From Eulemur rufifrons (lineage: Eukaryota; Chordata; Mammalia; Primates; Lemuridae), in assembly GCF_041146395.1 (NCBI RefSeq), contig NC_091008.1, forward strand, positions 3,733,501 to 3,797,500: a DNA stretch of 64,000 nucleotides. Reading direction: 5' to 3'. Numbering within the stretch: the stretch's first letter is position 1; the number at the start of each line of letters is the position of its first letter. The position numbers and the translations under genes are program-made. Under the pieces are notes generated by a model, which was given only the letters and a program-made list of their open reading frames with translations, was not told the DNA's origin and ran no database searches. Shown here piece after piece: positions 24,481-36,600 of this stretch.

Positions 24481-25668
24481 TGCATTAGAGTCATTTTAAA
24501 CATAAATTAAGGATTTGAATCTACACTCCCATATATAATAGATGCTTAATATTGATATATTGGATTCAGAAAAATCTATCAGCTTCCACAATTTTCGTTG
24601 GTCTTACATTAAAAATAATTACACATTATGTAATATTAATCCTGGTGAATTTTAAAGATCTGTAATTACAATTGTCTCCTTCTCAATTGGACTGAAATTC
24701 AAGTTTATTTTTATCTGGCATGATTTATTTTAGGTTTTCAGATTCTGGACCTAAATCAATATGTGTAGAAACAGTAAGCAGAAGAAATAAAAGGATGTTG
24801 AAAAGGAAAATATAAACTTAGTGAATTTAAATTTAGTGAATTTTATATAAAAATATTGACATGGAATTTATGTCACTCTCCCTTGGATTACTTCATAACC
24901 AGACAGATGTCAACAGTAGGCCAACATGCTGGCCAATTAAATGTCAGATATTAAGATGTTGATTTAATAGCTTTTTATTGAGCACCATATGGGTGTACAA
25001 CTTTGGAAGTCTCTATGGATACTTCATAATATTTTTCATTTTTATAGTTACTTTTATAGAAATACTGATACAGTCCATCTCAAATTGTTAAACTTTCTCT
25101 AATACAAGATTTTTTTTGGAAGAAATTGCTTTGTACACATGAATCTTGGCATTAAATTCTTAAGATGGGATAATGAAGAAGACAAAATTTCTGCTTAGCA
25201 CGCTCTATCATTTTTAAATTTTGTCATAGAGTGACTTTTAAAGAAAGCTAACTACTGTTACATTCTTCATATAAATAACTCAAAGAATAGTAGCCTAATA
25301 AAAGCCATCACCCCAAATGCATTGTTTGATTTTGTCTGCCTTTTGCTGCCAAAAGTGGATCTGATTTTTTCTGACATCCATGGATGATAAATTATAGTAG
25401 GGATAAGAAATTTATTCCATACTGTTAATATGTATTTAGGGGTGTGCTTTATTCAAATTATGTAGTAGGCAAGTAACTTTTTGCTTATTTGTTTTGAAAC
25501 AGTGTCAAGGGAGACACTGTATTTTATTCTCACCCCCCTTTTCTCGTCACTCTCCTGCCCTTTCTGGTTCCCGGTGGTTCCCAATGCACTTGCAACCCAT
25601 AGGAGTTCGTTACCACCTGTGCAAGATTTTTTATGTGTATGTCATAAAATATAACATAAAATTTACTA
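24481..25668. other. AT-rich intergenic sequence
   Basis: No gene is seen. Near 25640-25668 the phrase CATAAAATATAACATAAAAT recalls a common old LINE-derived segment interrupted by the following Alu. The 5' limit of that fragment is not clear. Confidence 0.35.
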
Positions 25669-25934
25669 TTTTTTTTTTTTTTTTTTTTTGAGACAGAGTC
25701 TCAGTCTGTTGCCCGGGCTAGAGTGCCATGGCGTTAGCAACCTCAAACTCCTGGGCTCAAGCGATCCTCCTGCCTCAGCCTCCCGAGTAGCTGGGACTAC
25801 AGGCACGTACCACCATGCCTGGCTAATTTTTTCTATATGTTTTTAGATGTCCAGCTAATTTCTTTCTATTTTTAGTAGGGACGGGGTCTCGCTCTTGCTC
25901 AGGCTGGTCTCGAACTCCTGAGCTCAAACGATCC
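25669..25934 (-). mobile_element. 5'-truncated Alu, strepsirrhine type
   Basis: Read on the + strand it starts with a 21-base T tail and GAGACAGAGTCTCAGTCTG. It runs through CCTCCCGAGTAGCTGGGACT and a diverged lemur-type linker (TTTTTAGATGTCCAGCTAAT, TTCTTTCTATTTTTAG), then TCTCGCTCTTGCTCAGGCTG, and stops at CGAACTCCTGAGCTCAAACG before the Alu 5' end. It abuts an L2 3' end. Confidence 0.93.
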
Positions 25935-26030
25935 GAGCTGAGCACCGTGTTTGCATCCCCAGAACACGCAATAGCCCCTGGGGTACAGCAGGTGTTTAAT
26001 AAGTATTTGCTCAATGAATGAATAATGCTG
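25935..26030 (+). repeat. LINE-2 3' end
   Basis: The phrase CAGCAGGTGTTTAATAAGTA followed by TTTGCTCAATGAATGAATAA is the hallmark of the L2 3' terminus, with CACCGTGTTTGCATCCCCAG before it. It is a short decayed fragment. Confidence 0.75.
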
Positions 26031-27212
26031 ATGACATCACTCAAATAACTATAGGGATTCTTATTACTGGATATACAGAGGCCTGAGGCCTTCTATTTAA
26101 ATGGCAGACCTCAATTTATAGATTATTTCTTATGATTTAAAATATATAAATAGAATATACTTATATATGTATATATAAATATAATTTAAAAATATATCCC
26201 AGATAAGGATATAGCTCAGAAAAATTTGAAATTCATGATGTAATCTTAAATTTTAGAACTTCCACACAGACAAATCCTGAGTAGCTGAAAAAGGGAACCG
26301 TATGGCCTGTTTCAGTTCCTAATGCTTGGATGGTAAGATGATTTAGGGTATTGCTTCAATAAGAATTTAATTGTTTTATAGTAATCCAGGCAATGTATGC
26401 TCAAATAAGGTACTAGAAATGTTTTGGGGCATGTCTAGCTGAGTAGATTTGGCTATTGCCGCCTTGGTAATAAGCACTGTTCATTTTAAAAAGATGAGTT
26501 GTTTAAACATCTGCACGTGTAATATATGGACACAAACTAGATGGACACAAGCTAGATCCCTGCCTTTTCACTTGATTTTTTGAGTATTTTTTTTTAAACA
26601 AATTCTCTGTGTTTGTCTCTCTGTTTGAATTTTGCAATTCATACTCTTTTAAAACCACTCTGAGAGTAAATATCATTTCTTTTCACTATACCATGAAAAC
26701 CAGATAAACTGTCCAATATATTACAAATAATTCAATCTTCTTGTGCTTTTTTTTTGTTTGTTTAAACAAGATAAATCAGAAACGAAGCTATGTGCTCATT
26801 TACTTTTTAGACAGGTAAAACAGCTAGCTGTCATGCAGTTATTTTCCTAACAGGCTTAGGAAAGTCATCTTTAAAGGTTCCTGCTTAAACAGTAAAAAAA
26901 AAATCTCTTGGTAAGTTCACTGTTATATCTAATTATTAGCATAGCAATCTATCATCTCAAATTAGATGAATTTTTAAAGGCACCTTTTTACAAAATGCTG
27001 ATTTCTCTGAAAGGGTGATCTCTTCTTGGAAAATTTTGCTACTCACTGTCTAAAGGTTTTTATTTGTGTTGGAATTTTACTTGAAAAATGACCACTGTCA
27101 ACATGTTCTCCTCTGTGTCTCTCTAGATGGCAGCATTTGCCTTATGGACTATCTCCCTATTCCTTTTTGCAACACCTTCTCTCTGAAGGTGCAAAACATA
27201 GGGAATGCAAAC
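26031..27212. other. AT-rich intergenic sequence
   Basis: No gene is seen. It includes AT-rich (TA)-like stretches at 26140-26200 and a 15-bp tandem duplication, ATGGACACAAACTAG then ATGGACACAAGCTAG, at 26526-26555. Confidence 0.45.
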
Positions 27213-27525
<313 letters not shown>

Positions 27526-27729
27526 CTATTTTTCTTTCCTCACTAAAAATTTGTATTTTGCCAAAATCAATTCATGTGAACTTAGAGGTGAGAGAAATAT
27601 TCCAAATGAGATGAGTAAATCCCAACTCTGAAGGCTTTAACCTCTCCCTAACCCCAATCACCAATATGTTCACATGAGGTACTAGTATTCTTCTATCTTA
27701 GAAAAATATTACTCAGGTTATTTTTTAAT

Positions 27730-27905
27730 TTTTTTTATTGTTTTTTTTTTTAAATTTTGTTTTGAATTACTATTGGTACATAATATTTGTATATATTTAT
27801 AGAGTACCTGTGATGTTTTAATACAGGCATGCAATGTGAATTAATAAAATCAGGGTCATTGGGATATTCACCACCTACTGAGTTTTTCTTTTTTACCAAC
27901 CTGGC
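27730..27905 (+). mobile_element. Old LINE-1 3' UTR fragment
   Basis: TACTATTGGTACATAATATT, GTATATATTTATAGAGTACC, TGTGATGTTTTAATACAGGC, AAATCAGGGTCATTGGGATA and TTCACCACCTACTGAG follow the 3' UTR of ancient (L1M-type) LINE-1s. Confidence 0.75.
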
Positions 27906-28130
27906 TGGCACCCAAAATCTCAGAAAATGTTAAAAAAAATCTTAGTTTTCTAACCCATGTAATTTATGAAAACATATATCCACTTGATACGTGGAAATAG
28001 AAATAAAAGCTCCAAACTTTTTGAGGTTTGCGTATCTCTAGTGTAGATGGGTGGCAGGAAATGTGATTATAGAGCATAAGTCTTAGAAGTAGCCGGAATA
28101 TGCCACCACCAGAGCCACCTTCCATGGTGT

Positions 28131-28290
28131 CTGACTTGTGCTGCTGCATAAGGCCCTTCACGCAAAAGGGCCCTGGGCTTGGTTCAATGCTCTCCTGTAA
28201 GTGCCTTGAAATTCTTAAAAACTTTTGAACAAAAGGCCTCACATTTTTATTTTCCTCTGGGCCCCATAAATGATGTAGCCATTCTTGTTG
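28131..28290 (+). mobile_element. Short DNA-transposon-like repeat, copy 2 of 3
   Basis: This copy has GGGCTTGGTTCAATGCTCTC, a middle part with CTTGAAATTCTTAAAAAC and TTTTGAACAAAAGGCC, then CACATTTTTATTTTCCTCTG, and ends ATAAATGATGTAGCCATTC. The flanking words match copy 1 at 10.2 kb, and the middle is what copy 1 lacks. The family name is not certain (hAT-type suspected). Confidence 0.6.
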
Positions 28291-28300
28291 CATTTTTACT

Positions 28301-30687
28301 AAGAGCAAGTATCTCAAACTGACACTAGCTATGCAAAGAATAACAGATAAGTCCTTTTTTTAGTGGATGAAATGTAAAGTAGATCAAATATTATAGGATA
28401 ACTAAAATCTTTAGGTAATAGAAAACACTCGTCTGTGTTTCTTGACTATTTAAATGACAATTTTCTAAAATTATTAACAGGATTTTCTAAATTCATGTCA
28501 ATTTGAGAAAAGATGATGAATATAAGTAGTGTTCTTTTTTCTTTTTTTTAAAAAAAAACTGAATATATTTCAACATATCTGGTCTTGTGGTTCCCATTGG
28601 AATTCAGAAGTCCAGTAGCACACGTACCAGAAGGAAGACAACTGAATGTGCTTATGTTCTTTTGGGTGAAGGATCTCAGAAACTGTTAGTGTGGCCGGAG
28701 AAACGCCATAAGGACGGGTGCTCCTACAAAAACAAAGATAACAAGCAATCAGCTTCTAACTGTGAGAGACAGAGGGAAAAAGAGAGAAATAAATCAGAAG
28801 GTTGAGACTATTTTTTCCATAAGCTTTTTAAGGAAAAAAAAAAAGAAAAGCATTAATTTATGGCTACTCTGGAAAAGGAATCCTGTACTCATTTTCATTT
28901 TGAAGTAGTAACGTAAGACAGAACATATACTGAAATATTATCACCCGAACAAAATAGTTGTCTAAACCGTTTAAGAAATCTAAGGTTAGAGTTGCCAATT
29001 TCAATATATGGCTGCGTGAATTCAGCTTATTTCATTGACATCTAATTAAACATGGCTTTTATTAGTGGTTGGCTTTTTGGATGTTAAATAAGTAAAGAGC
29101 AGGCAAGCAACCAAAGCACCCCATCAATCAAGGGAGAACGCAAATAGTGTCCAGCCTCCTGTTTACCCCTTCGGCACCTTCCTAGATGCCAGGGTGTGAG
29201 TCAGAATGGCCCTGGGAAGTCCTGTGGTGATCTCTAGGGGGGTTGGTTTGCCCAAGAACTTGATGACGATTGGAAGGAAAGAAGGAAGGACTGGAGAAAG
29301 GAGAGAGAGAGAGGGAAGGAAGGAAGGAATGGTAAAAGGACATTTTCTACGTATAAGTAAGTGGTGGAATTAGTAGGAGTAAGAGAATTAGATTTACAGC
29401 ATTATAGAAAGGGATTTTACATTTTACTCTTAATTTCTAGAGCTTCATATGGTTTCCTCCCAACTTGCAGACCATGTGGTTAAAAACGCATATAGAGGGA
29501 AGTTCTATGCATAAAAAGGTTGTTACGTAGAGGATGGGGCACCACGATTCACACAGGCCTCCTCTGGTCTTAACCTAAAAACAACCACAGGCCCCCGGGG
29601 TCAGGGACAAGAGCACAATATTCTCATTTTATAATGTTGGGTGTCTTTGGTTCTGTTCTTAAAGGTCAAAATTTTCATCCTGCAAATAAACGATAAACCC
29701 TGAACTTGGACCTAAAATGAGAAGCAATAATAATGCTTTCTCACAGACAGTGGGGTCATACCTGACTTATTCAGTGAAATAATACTATGTCCCAAGGTTT
29801 GTAAATGCTCTCAACATATGGGGAAATTATCCAATAAGGGAGGTTGTAAAGAAAATGCTAAAGGGAGAAAATAGTATTTTGTGCTAAATAAACAAGAAGA
29901 AGATATTTTCCTGAGCTTTTCCTGACTCCATGGTTTGGATAGAGGTAAGAGAGTAGTGTGAGTCATTGTTACTGCCAGTGTAGGAATCACTCAGTAACTC
30001 AAGCAGTTAAAACAAAAGTCATCTAAACAAACAAGTTATAATTCTATTCCGTGATTACATTTTTAGGGACAGTCCATTTTTTTCCCCCAAGCTGATGGAA
30101 TTATCAAGCAATACCTAAACGTTGAAATAAACTGCGTATTCTAGATATATGTGAAAAGGCCTGGGAGTGTGATTGAGCACGTAGGCATCACACACAGTTT
30201 CTTTCTGAGCTATGACACTGTCTTCCCCTCCACCCCAGTTGGGAAGATACATCTGTTTCTTCTCCCTCATTTGATATGATTCAGTAAAATCCAAGCTTGG
30301 GAGACTCTTGCCTGGAACATCAGTGATTACTTGATTTCTCAGCACATAAATCTAGCTGCAGTCCCTGCTGGGCAGATACTAGCTGTGGGCTAACTCAGCC
30401 TGTGGCACCACGGCTCTGCTCTCCTCTCCACCAGCAGACTGTGCACCCTGCCACTCCCACGCTGTCGAGGCTGATGTCAACCTTTTTCCCAGTTCCACAT
30501 GGTGGAGAAATCAACATCGTTAAAGAAAAACAGAACTGCCCGTGGAGGCTTGTGGTATTTCTGGATATCAGCATTAGGAACACTAAATTCCCAACTCAAA
30601 GTTAAATTACAAATGTCATAAAAGACTCAACCGGAACCAGAGGCTAACTCTGCCAAATTCGCTGCATTAATGATTACACGGACTCCT
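28301..30687. other. Intergenic sequence, no gene seen
   Basis: It holds a purine-rich GGAA/GA microsatellite at 29272-29330 and poly(A) near 28831-28843. The segment 29090-29260 is repeat-free and has a conserved look, but I cannot support a function. Confidence 0.4.
29272..29330. repeat. (GGAA)n / (GA)n purine-rich simple repeat
   Basis: Runs of GGAAGGAAAGAAGGAAGG and GAGAGAGAGAGGGAAGGAAG occupy the interval. It is an impure tetranucleotide microsatellite. Confidence 0.9.
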
Positions 30688-30709
30688 CCCCGCTCCCCTC
30701 CCCTCCCCC
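30688..30709 (-). other. G-quadruplex motif on the minus strand
   Basis: CCCC, CCCC, CCCC and CCCCC runs are separated by GCT, T and T on the + strand. This gives a compact short-loop G4 on the minus strand and a possible i-motif on the plus strand. Confidence 0.75.
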
Positions 30710-31049
30710 ACACCCTTATTTCTCTACTGACCTCTGCCTGTCATTTTGAACAGGTTTCACAGATGAATGTCCCTTTCTCTTTAGCAGACTACAGCGCCTT
30801 CATAATTATATATATATAAAAAAATTCTTATTTTAGTTTCAGAACATTCGCCGGCCTTGCCAACAGGGTGTGAGCACAAACTGTCCGAGGATGACTTTTC
30901 CTGTTGTAAAATATTGGTGGTTTGGTTGGTGCAACAGGAGTTTCATGGAAGATGCTTTTGTTTGTTTTGAATCGACTAGGAAGGACTGAATTAACAGGCT
31001 ACCTTGATATATGAAAATGTGCTCTTGAGCATGTGTATTTAACTCACTC

Positions 31050-31074
31050 AATGTAACATTTCACATGTTACATT
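31050..31074. repeat. Perfect 10-bp stem hairpin
   Basis: AATGTAACAT (31050-31059) pairs with ATGTTACATT (31065-31074) across TTCAC. It lies 10 bp before copy 3 of the short repeat family. Confidence 0.7.
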
Positions 31075-31084
31075 TTAGACTTCC

Positions 31085-31168
31085 TGCAGGGCCAGCTTCT
31101 GGGGGGGATGATACACACGCAATACCGCAGAACTCTGCACCCCACATATTATGTAGCTGGTCTTGTCT
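31085..31168 (+). mobile_element. Short DNA-transposon-like repeat, copy 3 of 3 (internally deleted)
   Basis: It begins GCAGGGCCAGCTTCTGGGG and ends CACATATTATGTAGCTGGTC, matching the two ends of copies 1 and 2, but it lacks most of the middle. Confidence 0.5.
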
Positions 31169-32799
31169 CCCAGTAATAATGTCTTTCAGATTTGAGGCCT
31201 CTGCGTACATTGTTACTAGTCGGGAGGGCTGTTTATTGTCCATGAGAACATACTGGGTATGTAACAATTTGTTGCTTTACAAAGATCCCTGATCTTGAGA
31301 GAAGAGTGCAGCTATTAATATCAGATGATTGGAAAGGTTGTTTATAAAGAATAACCATATATGTTTTTCCCATTGACATTCATCGTAAACACAAAGGTTT
31401 GTTCTCGTGGTCTGTTCTGCCAGTGGACAGAGTTGCTATTCTTTGGTGACAAGTTAAGGAGCTTGCTTCATCATTCTTCATGAATGCTCTAGGCAAGGCA
31501 GAAACAATCAATCACTGAGGAAAGAACAAAAGGTCCAGTTTCTCGGGCACTGTAACCCCCAGCAAGAGTGTCTCAGTAGTGGGAAGTCGCCAACACAGGG
31601 AATATGAAAAAGCCCAACTTGCTGTGTGTTGTAAGTTGTTGCTGATGCTTCTAAAACTTCTCCGGAAGCCGCCTGAGCAGGTGGGAGAGCTGGGTGGGCG
31701 TGAGCTGGAGTCTCCCAGTTGTATCACGCACTTGGTATGAACTAGCCATTTGCTCTTTGATAAAATGTAGTATTCTTTTTTTTTTTTCCCAAAAGATAGT
31801 AGGTTGCTCAAGGAAGTAAGTGAATGTGTTTATGTAATTATAATGATGACTTCCTCCTTCTGTTTGGAAAAGTTATAATAATTGGCTAGTCTGTGATCTT
31901 GATCTAAAATTCTTCACCATACAGCTTCTAGACTCCTACAATTAACTTTTTGTGATATCTTCCAAATTATTGGGTGCTCTTCTGGCCTGGGGTCCTGCGG
32001 GGGAGGGTTAGAAATTCTTTCAGAACAACAGAGATCATGTTGAAACCCTGGCCACGGCCACAGTGGTGGGTTTAATCACTGACTACAATGAAGCCAGGCA
32101 TTGGGACATTTCACTGTGGTGGGAGGAGTATTTGGCTTCGTTTTCTGTAGGCTGGCATTGTGCCATGACTTTATGTCCTGAAGTAGCCCTTGTTGTACCT
32201 GTGTCCCCTCCCAGTGCCCTTGCACTAGCGCCAGGCTGAGAAGCAGTGGCCCAGCGCCAGCTCTGATGAAGCAATGAGCCACTCCAGGTGGCACATTGCT
32301 GGGCATTACCGCGTGCCTGCCGTAAGTGCGTCACTGCTCGAGAAGGACAATCATCCTTTAGAAAATGCATTCTCTGAAGTGACTTATGGCCATTTGGAAG
32401 AGGAACTTTTTTATGAACCAGATAGAAGCAGGAGAGGCGGAGAAGTATTTCCCACCTACTGCATGGCATTCTCCGTGTGTGGCTTTCTTACTCCTTTGGA
32501 AGAGGGGAGCGGTATCATCCCAGAACAGCACGCTCAGCATTTCAGACATTCTCTCCAGACCCAGTCTGACCGCAAACACACGCCAGTCCCATGATTGTTT
32601 TCATTGCCGGTCAGAGCACACAATGTGTATAATTTGTAATCTGAGGTGTTTGTGCCTTTAGTGTGAGTTTCCTCACCAAATTTCAAAATATTAATAACAC
32701 CCAAACGCTCTTGTTTGAAGCTCCAAGAAGAATTTACAAAATGAATTTTGATGGATTTAAGATAGCTGTTGGATTTTGGGTCATGTATGTGTAAGAGGC
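31169..32799. other. Intergenic sequence, no gene seen
   Basis: The part from 32040 to 32600 has moderate GC and overlapping frames on both strands (up to 128 codons) with no recognised domain and no supporting splice structure. Confidence 0.4.
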
Positions 32800-33030
32800 A
32801 TGCAGTATATAGAGTGTGGTTACGAAGCCAACTTCTCAAGCCGGACTGCTGGGTTTCCATGCTAGCCCTGCCACCGTTTAGCTGTGTGACCACGCAAACT
32901 TTATTTTAATTCTCTCAATTTTCTTATCTGTAAAATGTATTGTATAAGCACACCTACCATAGAGGGTTGTTTTATGGATGACATATATAAAGTACTTAAT
33001 AGTGTCTGGTGCATAGCAAGGCAAAAATGC
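32800..33030 (+). repeat. MIR SINE, nearly full length
   Basis: MIR words in forward order: AGAGTGTGGTTACGAAGCC, CTGCTGGGTTTCCATGCTAG, GTTTAGCTGTGTGACCACGC, CTTATCTGTAAAATG, GAGGGTTGTTTTATGGATGA and GTGTCTGGTGCATAGCAAGG. A further MIR-like scrap follows near 33135-33200. Confidence 0.85.
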
Positions 33031-33359
33031 ATTTCTTGACTTTTTGAGAATTATTATATTATATTTAAATTTAAATTATAAATAGTCCTTAAAGGATGCT
33101 TCGCAGGGAATCAGAATGACTCTATTTTAATTTTAACTGTGTGACGTGGGAAACACTGGTATCTCTAGATTTCAACTTCTGTATCTGTAAATCGGTCAAT
33201 GCTTTGGGCAGCCTCCGGTGGCCTCCCGAGGTCCCTGGCTCTTGGCCCTCACGCCCTGTGTAAGCCCCTCCCGTTGCACGTGGGCGAGACTGAGCTGTCA
33301 CTTGTGCGATCAGGTTAGAAAACATAGTGACTTCCATCTGAAAAGCCCTCTCCAGCTTG

Positions 33360-33690
33360 ATTTTTTTCCCCCTCTCTCAGATCAACAGCTACCAAGTCAT
33401 AAGGACACTCCGGTAGCTCATAGAGTAGCCGTGTAGTAACAAACCCAGAGCGGCCAGCAGCTACAGAAATGAACCTGAGAGTCGATTCCTCAGCCCCTAG
33501 TAAACCTCGAGAGAACTGCAGACCCAGCCAACACAGCAGCCTCACAGGGGACGCGGTGAGAGATGGAGAATCCAGAGGACCAGCTAAGCTGCACCCAGAT
33601 TTGCTGTCACAAAACTGAGACAATAAACACTCGTGTTTGGCCACTCCATTTTGGGGTCATCATGCAGCAATAGAAAACTAATACAGGCAA
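33360..33690 (+). mobile_element. MaLR (MLT1-type) LTR relic
   Basis: The 3' end reads ACTGAGACAATAAACACTCG, TTTGGCCACTCCATTTTGGG and GCAGCAATAGAAAACTAATACA, which is the polyadenylation and terminal layout of MLT1-type LTRs. Upstream GACCCAGCCAACACAGCAGC fits the U3 side. It is an ancient solo LTR of the endogenous ERVL-MaLR group, with no coding part visible. Confidence 0.65.
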
Positions 33691-34329
33691 GAAGCTAATA
33701 TAAGTGGAAAATGCCAGAAAAGCACAAAATGTTTATAAACTTGAGGCATAAATATTGTTAATAACTATCTTAAAGAAACTACTAGAGGCAAAAGATGATT
33801 CAATTCTAATATTATCTGATTCATTTTTATTGGTATCATTCATTTATTTTTTTTTAAAAAAAACATCTACAGAGTCCTTCTTAGGTGGAAGGACTTCAGG
33901 TAGAGTAAGCATCTTCTCTTAATACAAGAGTAGCCATAATTTGGGTTTTCTTTAAGCTCAAATAGGCCAAATCGTTGAGATTATATACCTATTTGGATCT
34001 ATCTATGTAAATTCCTCAAATCTATCTGCAAATCTATCTCAGTAGAGTCTTTAATTTATTCCTTTTCTGCCTCCTGCCTAATCGTTACCAAAGATCTTTA
34101 CTTCTTGTAGTTGAATTTCAGAAAGCTGAATCTGCCGATTTTCCCGAGTCTCTTGCTGAATCTGTATTTCCACGTGGCACCGAGAGTAGTCACGTGAGCT
34201 TCTGAGCACACGTGTGAAGAACAGTCTTTCTAGGTGGACGTTCCAACTACGAAGCAGCTATTCTTGGGACTGGTTATCTGTGTAATGTGATGTCAAGGCG
34301 CTGGGAAACCTCAACAGTAAATGCTCAGA

Positions 34330-34830
34330 ACTTGCATTGGGAGTCTATTGCCGTGTGACATGTTACCAAGAACTTAGCAACGTGAAACGATGCCCATTTA
34401 TTAGCTCCCAGTTCTGCAGGTTGGACATCTGGGCAGCGGAATAGTCTTTGCTCAGGGTGTCACTAGTCTGAAATCAGGTGATGCCTGAGGCTGTAGTTCT
34501 CATGTGGGTCCCGGGGTCCTCTTCCCAGCTCAGGGGCTGCTGGTGGATTCGGTTCTCTCAGGGGTGGGACTGGGCGCCCTGTTTCCGTGTCCGCTGTCAG
34601 TGGGGGCCTGCTCTAAGGGGCGCCCGCCTTCCTTACTGGGCCCCTTTGGCCCCAAGCCCACCAGGGTGCATCAGACCCTTCTTACGCTTCAGATCTCTGA
34701 CTGCTTCTGCAACCAGCTGGAGAAAACGTTTTGCTTTTAAAGGGCATGTCATTAGGACAGGCCCACCCAGACAATCTCCCTGATTCAAGGTCGATTGATT
34801 TGGGACCTAAATTACCTCTGCAAAACCCCT
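34330..34830. mobile_element. Ancient interspersed repeat, family uncertain
   Basis: The phrases CATTTATTAGCTCCCAGTTC, TGCAGGTTGGACATCTGGGC, CTTCTTACGCTTCAGATCTC, GACAGGCCCACCCAGACAAT and CTCCCTGATTCAAGGTCG belong to a very common old mammalian repeat. It resembles the reverse complement of a MaLR-type LTR, but I am not sure of the class. Overlapping open frames at 34478-34783 are by-products. Confidence 0.5.
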
Positions 34831-36179
34831 TTCCCAGCAGTGTCTAGATGAGCGTTTGACCGAATAATTGGGAGAAGATGTGCGTATACCAGGAGTCAGG
34901 ATCTTGAGGGAGGGGTTTTCTTGAAATTTTGCCTAAACCACAGAGCTTAATTCTCAGACTTAATTTTTGAGTATGAACCGTGTCAACTTTCTGTAAACTC
35001 CCTTTTAACACATTTATGAATGTGGATCAATAGCTGTTGCCTTTGCAAACTCATTTCATGATTTTGAGTCAGCTGTAAAATGTCACTTTTTTTTTTTTTC
35101 CCTGGGGGGAAAAAATAATTTGTTTTAAGGCATCTTCCAAGCTACAAGTACGTATATGATTGACATTCCCATTTAGAGGGGAAAAATTGAAGGGAAATTC
35201 TGTAGAAATGCAGGTTTGACACTTACCACATATTTTTCGATGTCATATTCGTTTAGATGCCAGATCAAGTTGGAGATGTCGGGTGGAACAGCAAAGAACC
35301 AGTGGACACCTCTGAGGGGAGGGGTAGAAGGGGTGGGGTGATATGGAAAAGGTAGGAAAAGATAGCAAAGCTTTGCTCAATTTCCTGATGCTACTGCTGA
35401 CTTTGTGTTAAGAAGTTATAGGAGATAATATTGCATTACCTTCATAATAACTATACCGAAGATTTGTTCCCTCCATTTGCGTCTCCCTGCCGTTGTCCTC
35501 GTTATTGGATTACTAACATAGCCCCCCTCCTCCTCCCCTCTCCAGGACTTCCTCCTGCACGTGGCTGCTCAGTTAATCTTCCTAGGATGTAGCTGTCATC
35601 GTTTCCATCCCTTGATATGGCAGGTGGAACGGAGCAGAGGGAGACAGAGTGGCCTGGACAAGGGTGACTTCGGACGTGTCCTTCTCCAAGTCTTCCTTTC
35701 CTTCTAAGAAAAATGAATCTAGTGGAATCCTAAGCCCCCCTCCAACTCTAAAATCCCACCTACCCGTGATCAAAAATCGACGACCCCATGGAAGATTTTA
35801 CTCAAAATCCGAGTGGTGCATCCCTGCTGCCATCCCCTGTGTTCCTGCATCACCTGAGTCTTCCACACATTCTCCGTCTTCCCTCCTTGTAGTGATCGTA
35901 AAACTTTCAGGTAGTGAGAAGTTAACCCTCCTCTGAAATATTACTGACACCTGCCCAGTTGATCTTGTGCAAACTCCGTTAAGACAATTTAAGGGGCTAT
36001 GTAATTTGATTCAATTTTTTGGATAAAATTCAATTTTCCATAGCTCGGCACCATCTGATGCTTTAGTCTAACAGATTTTTGTATTTTGTCAACATTTCCC
36101 GAGAGCCTCACATCGTGCTCATATCTGCCTCTCTCTGTGTCTACCCACTCCCCCTTGCCTCCTGCTGTCTACCTTGGAA
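34831..36179. other. Intergenic sequence, no gene seen
   Basis: Apart from the G4 motif and a T tract near 35088-35099, it is single-copy. Frames near 35582-35936 are proline/serine-rich by composition only. Confidence 0.4.
35316..35338 (+). other. G-quadruplex motif
   Basis: Four GGGG runs are separated by A, TAGAA and T. This satisfies the canonical G4 rule. Confidence 0.75.
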
Positions 36180-36330
36180 AACAGTCTTTCTTTCCCTGAA
36201 CTCACTCAGCCCATCCTTCAGAGTCCACCTATGGCTCATCTTCGTGAAGCCTTCTTGGATGTCTTCAGTTTGTACACTACAGTTCATACAGTTGCAACTC
36301 CTGCCTTTTTCTCACCACTGAGCTCTTTTT
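36180..36330 (+). repeat. Probable LINE-2 fragment
   Basis: CCATCCTTCAGAGTCCACCT followed by GAAGCCTTCTTGGATGTC matches the L2 3' region (CATCCTTCAGGTCTCAGCT...GAGAGGCCTTCCCTGAC). It is short and diverged. Confidence 0.5.
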
Positions 36331-36349
36331 TATGGCGTAATGAAGACAG

Positions 36350-36600
36350 TAATAGTAGCTGAAATGTATCAAGCACTCATCAAGTATCAAGGTCCTTCAC
36401 TGAGTGCTTTTGCTTTCCTCATCTCATGTATCCTTACAAAAAGCTACGATTATTATTCCTACCTTGCAGATAAGGAAACTGAGGCATAAAGAGGCTAAGA
36501 CATTTCCCAAAGGCCCCCCCTCCTGGTAGATGGTGGAGTTCCGGTTCCTCCCGGGATCTGCATGACTCCTGAGTCCATGTTCTTAACCACCAGGCTACAC
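36350..36600 (-). repeat. MIR SINE, nearly full length
   Basis: Reverse MIR order: CATCTCATGTATCCTTAC, TTATTATTCCTACCTTGCAG, ATAAGGAAACTGAGGCATAA and CATGTTCTTAACCACCAGGC. The core and both ends are present. Confidence 0.85.

Noticed and set aside
32083..32469. 128-codon minus-strand frame with overlapping frames on both strands
   Set aside because: Open frames on both strands over GC-richer DNA are a composition effect. There is no domain and no splice or promoter context.
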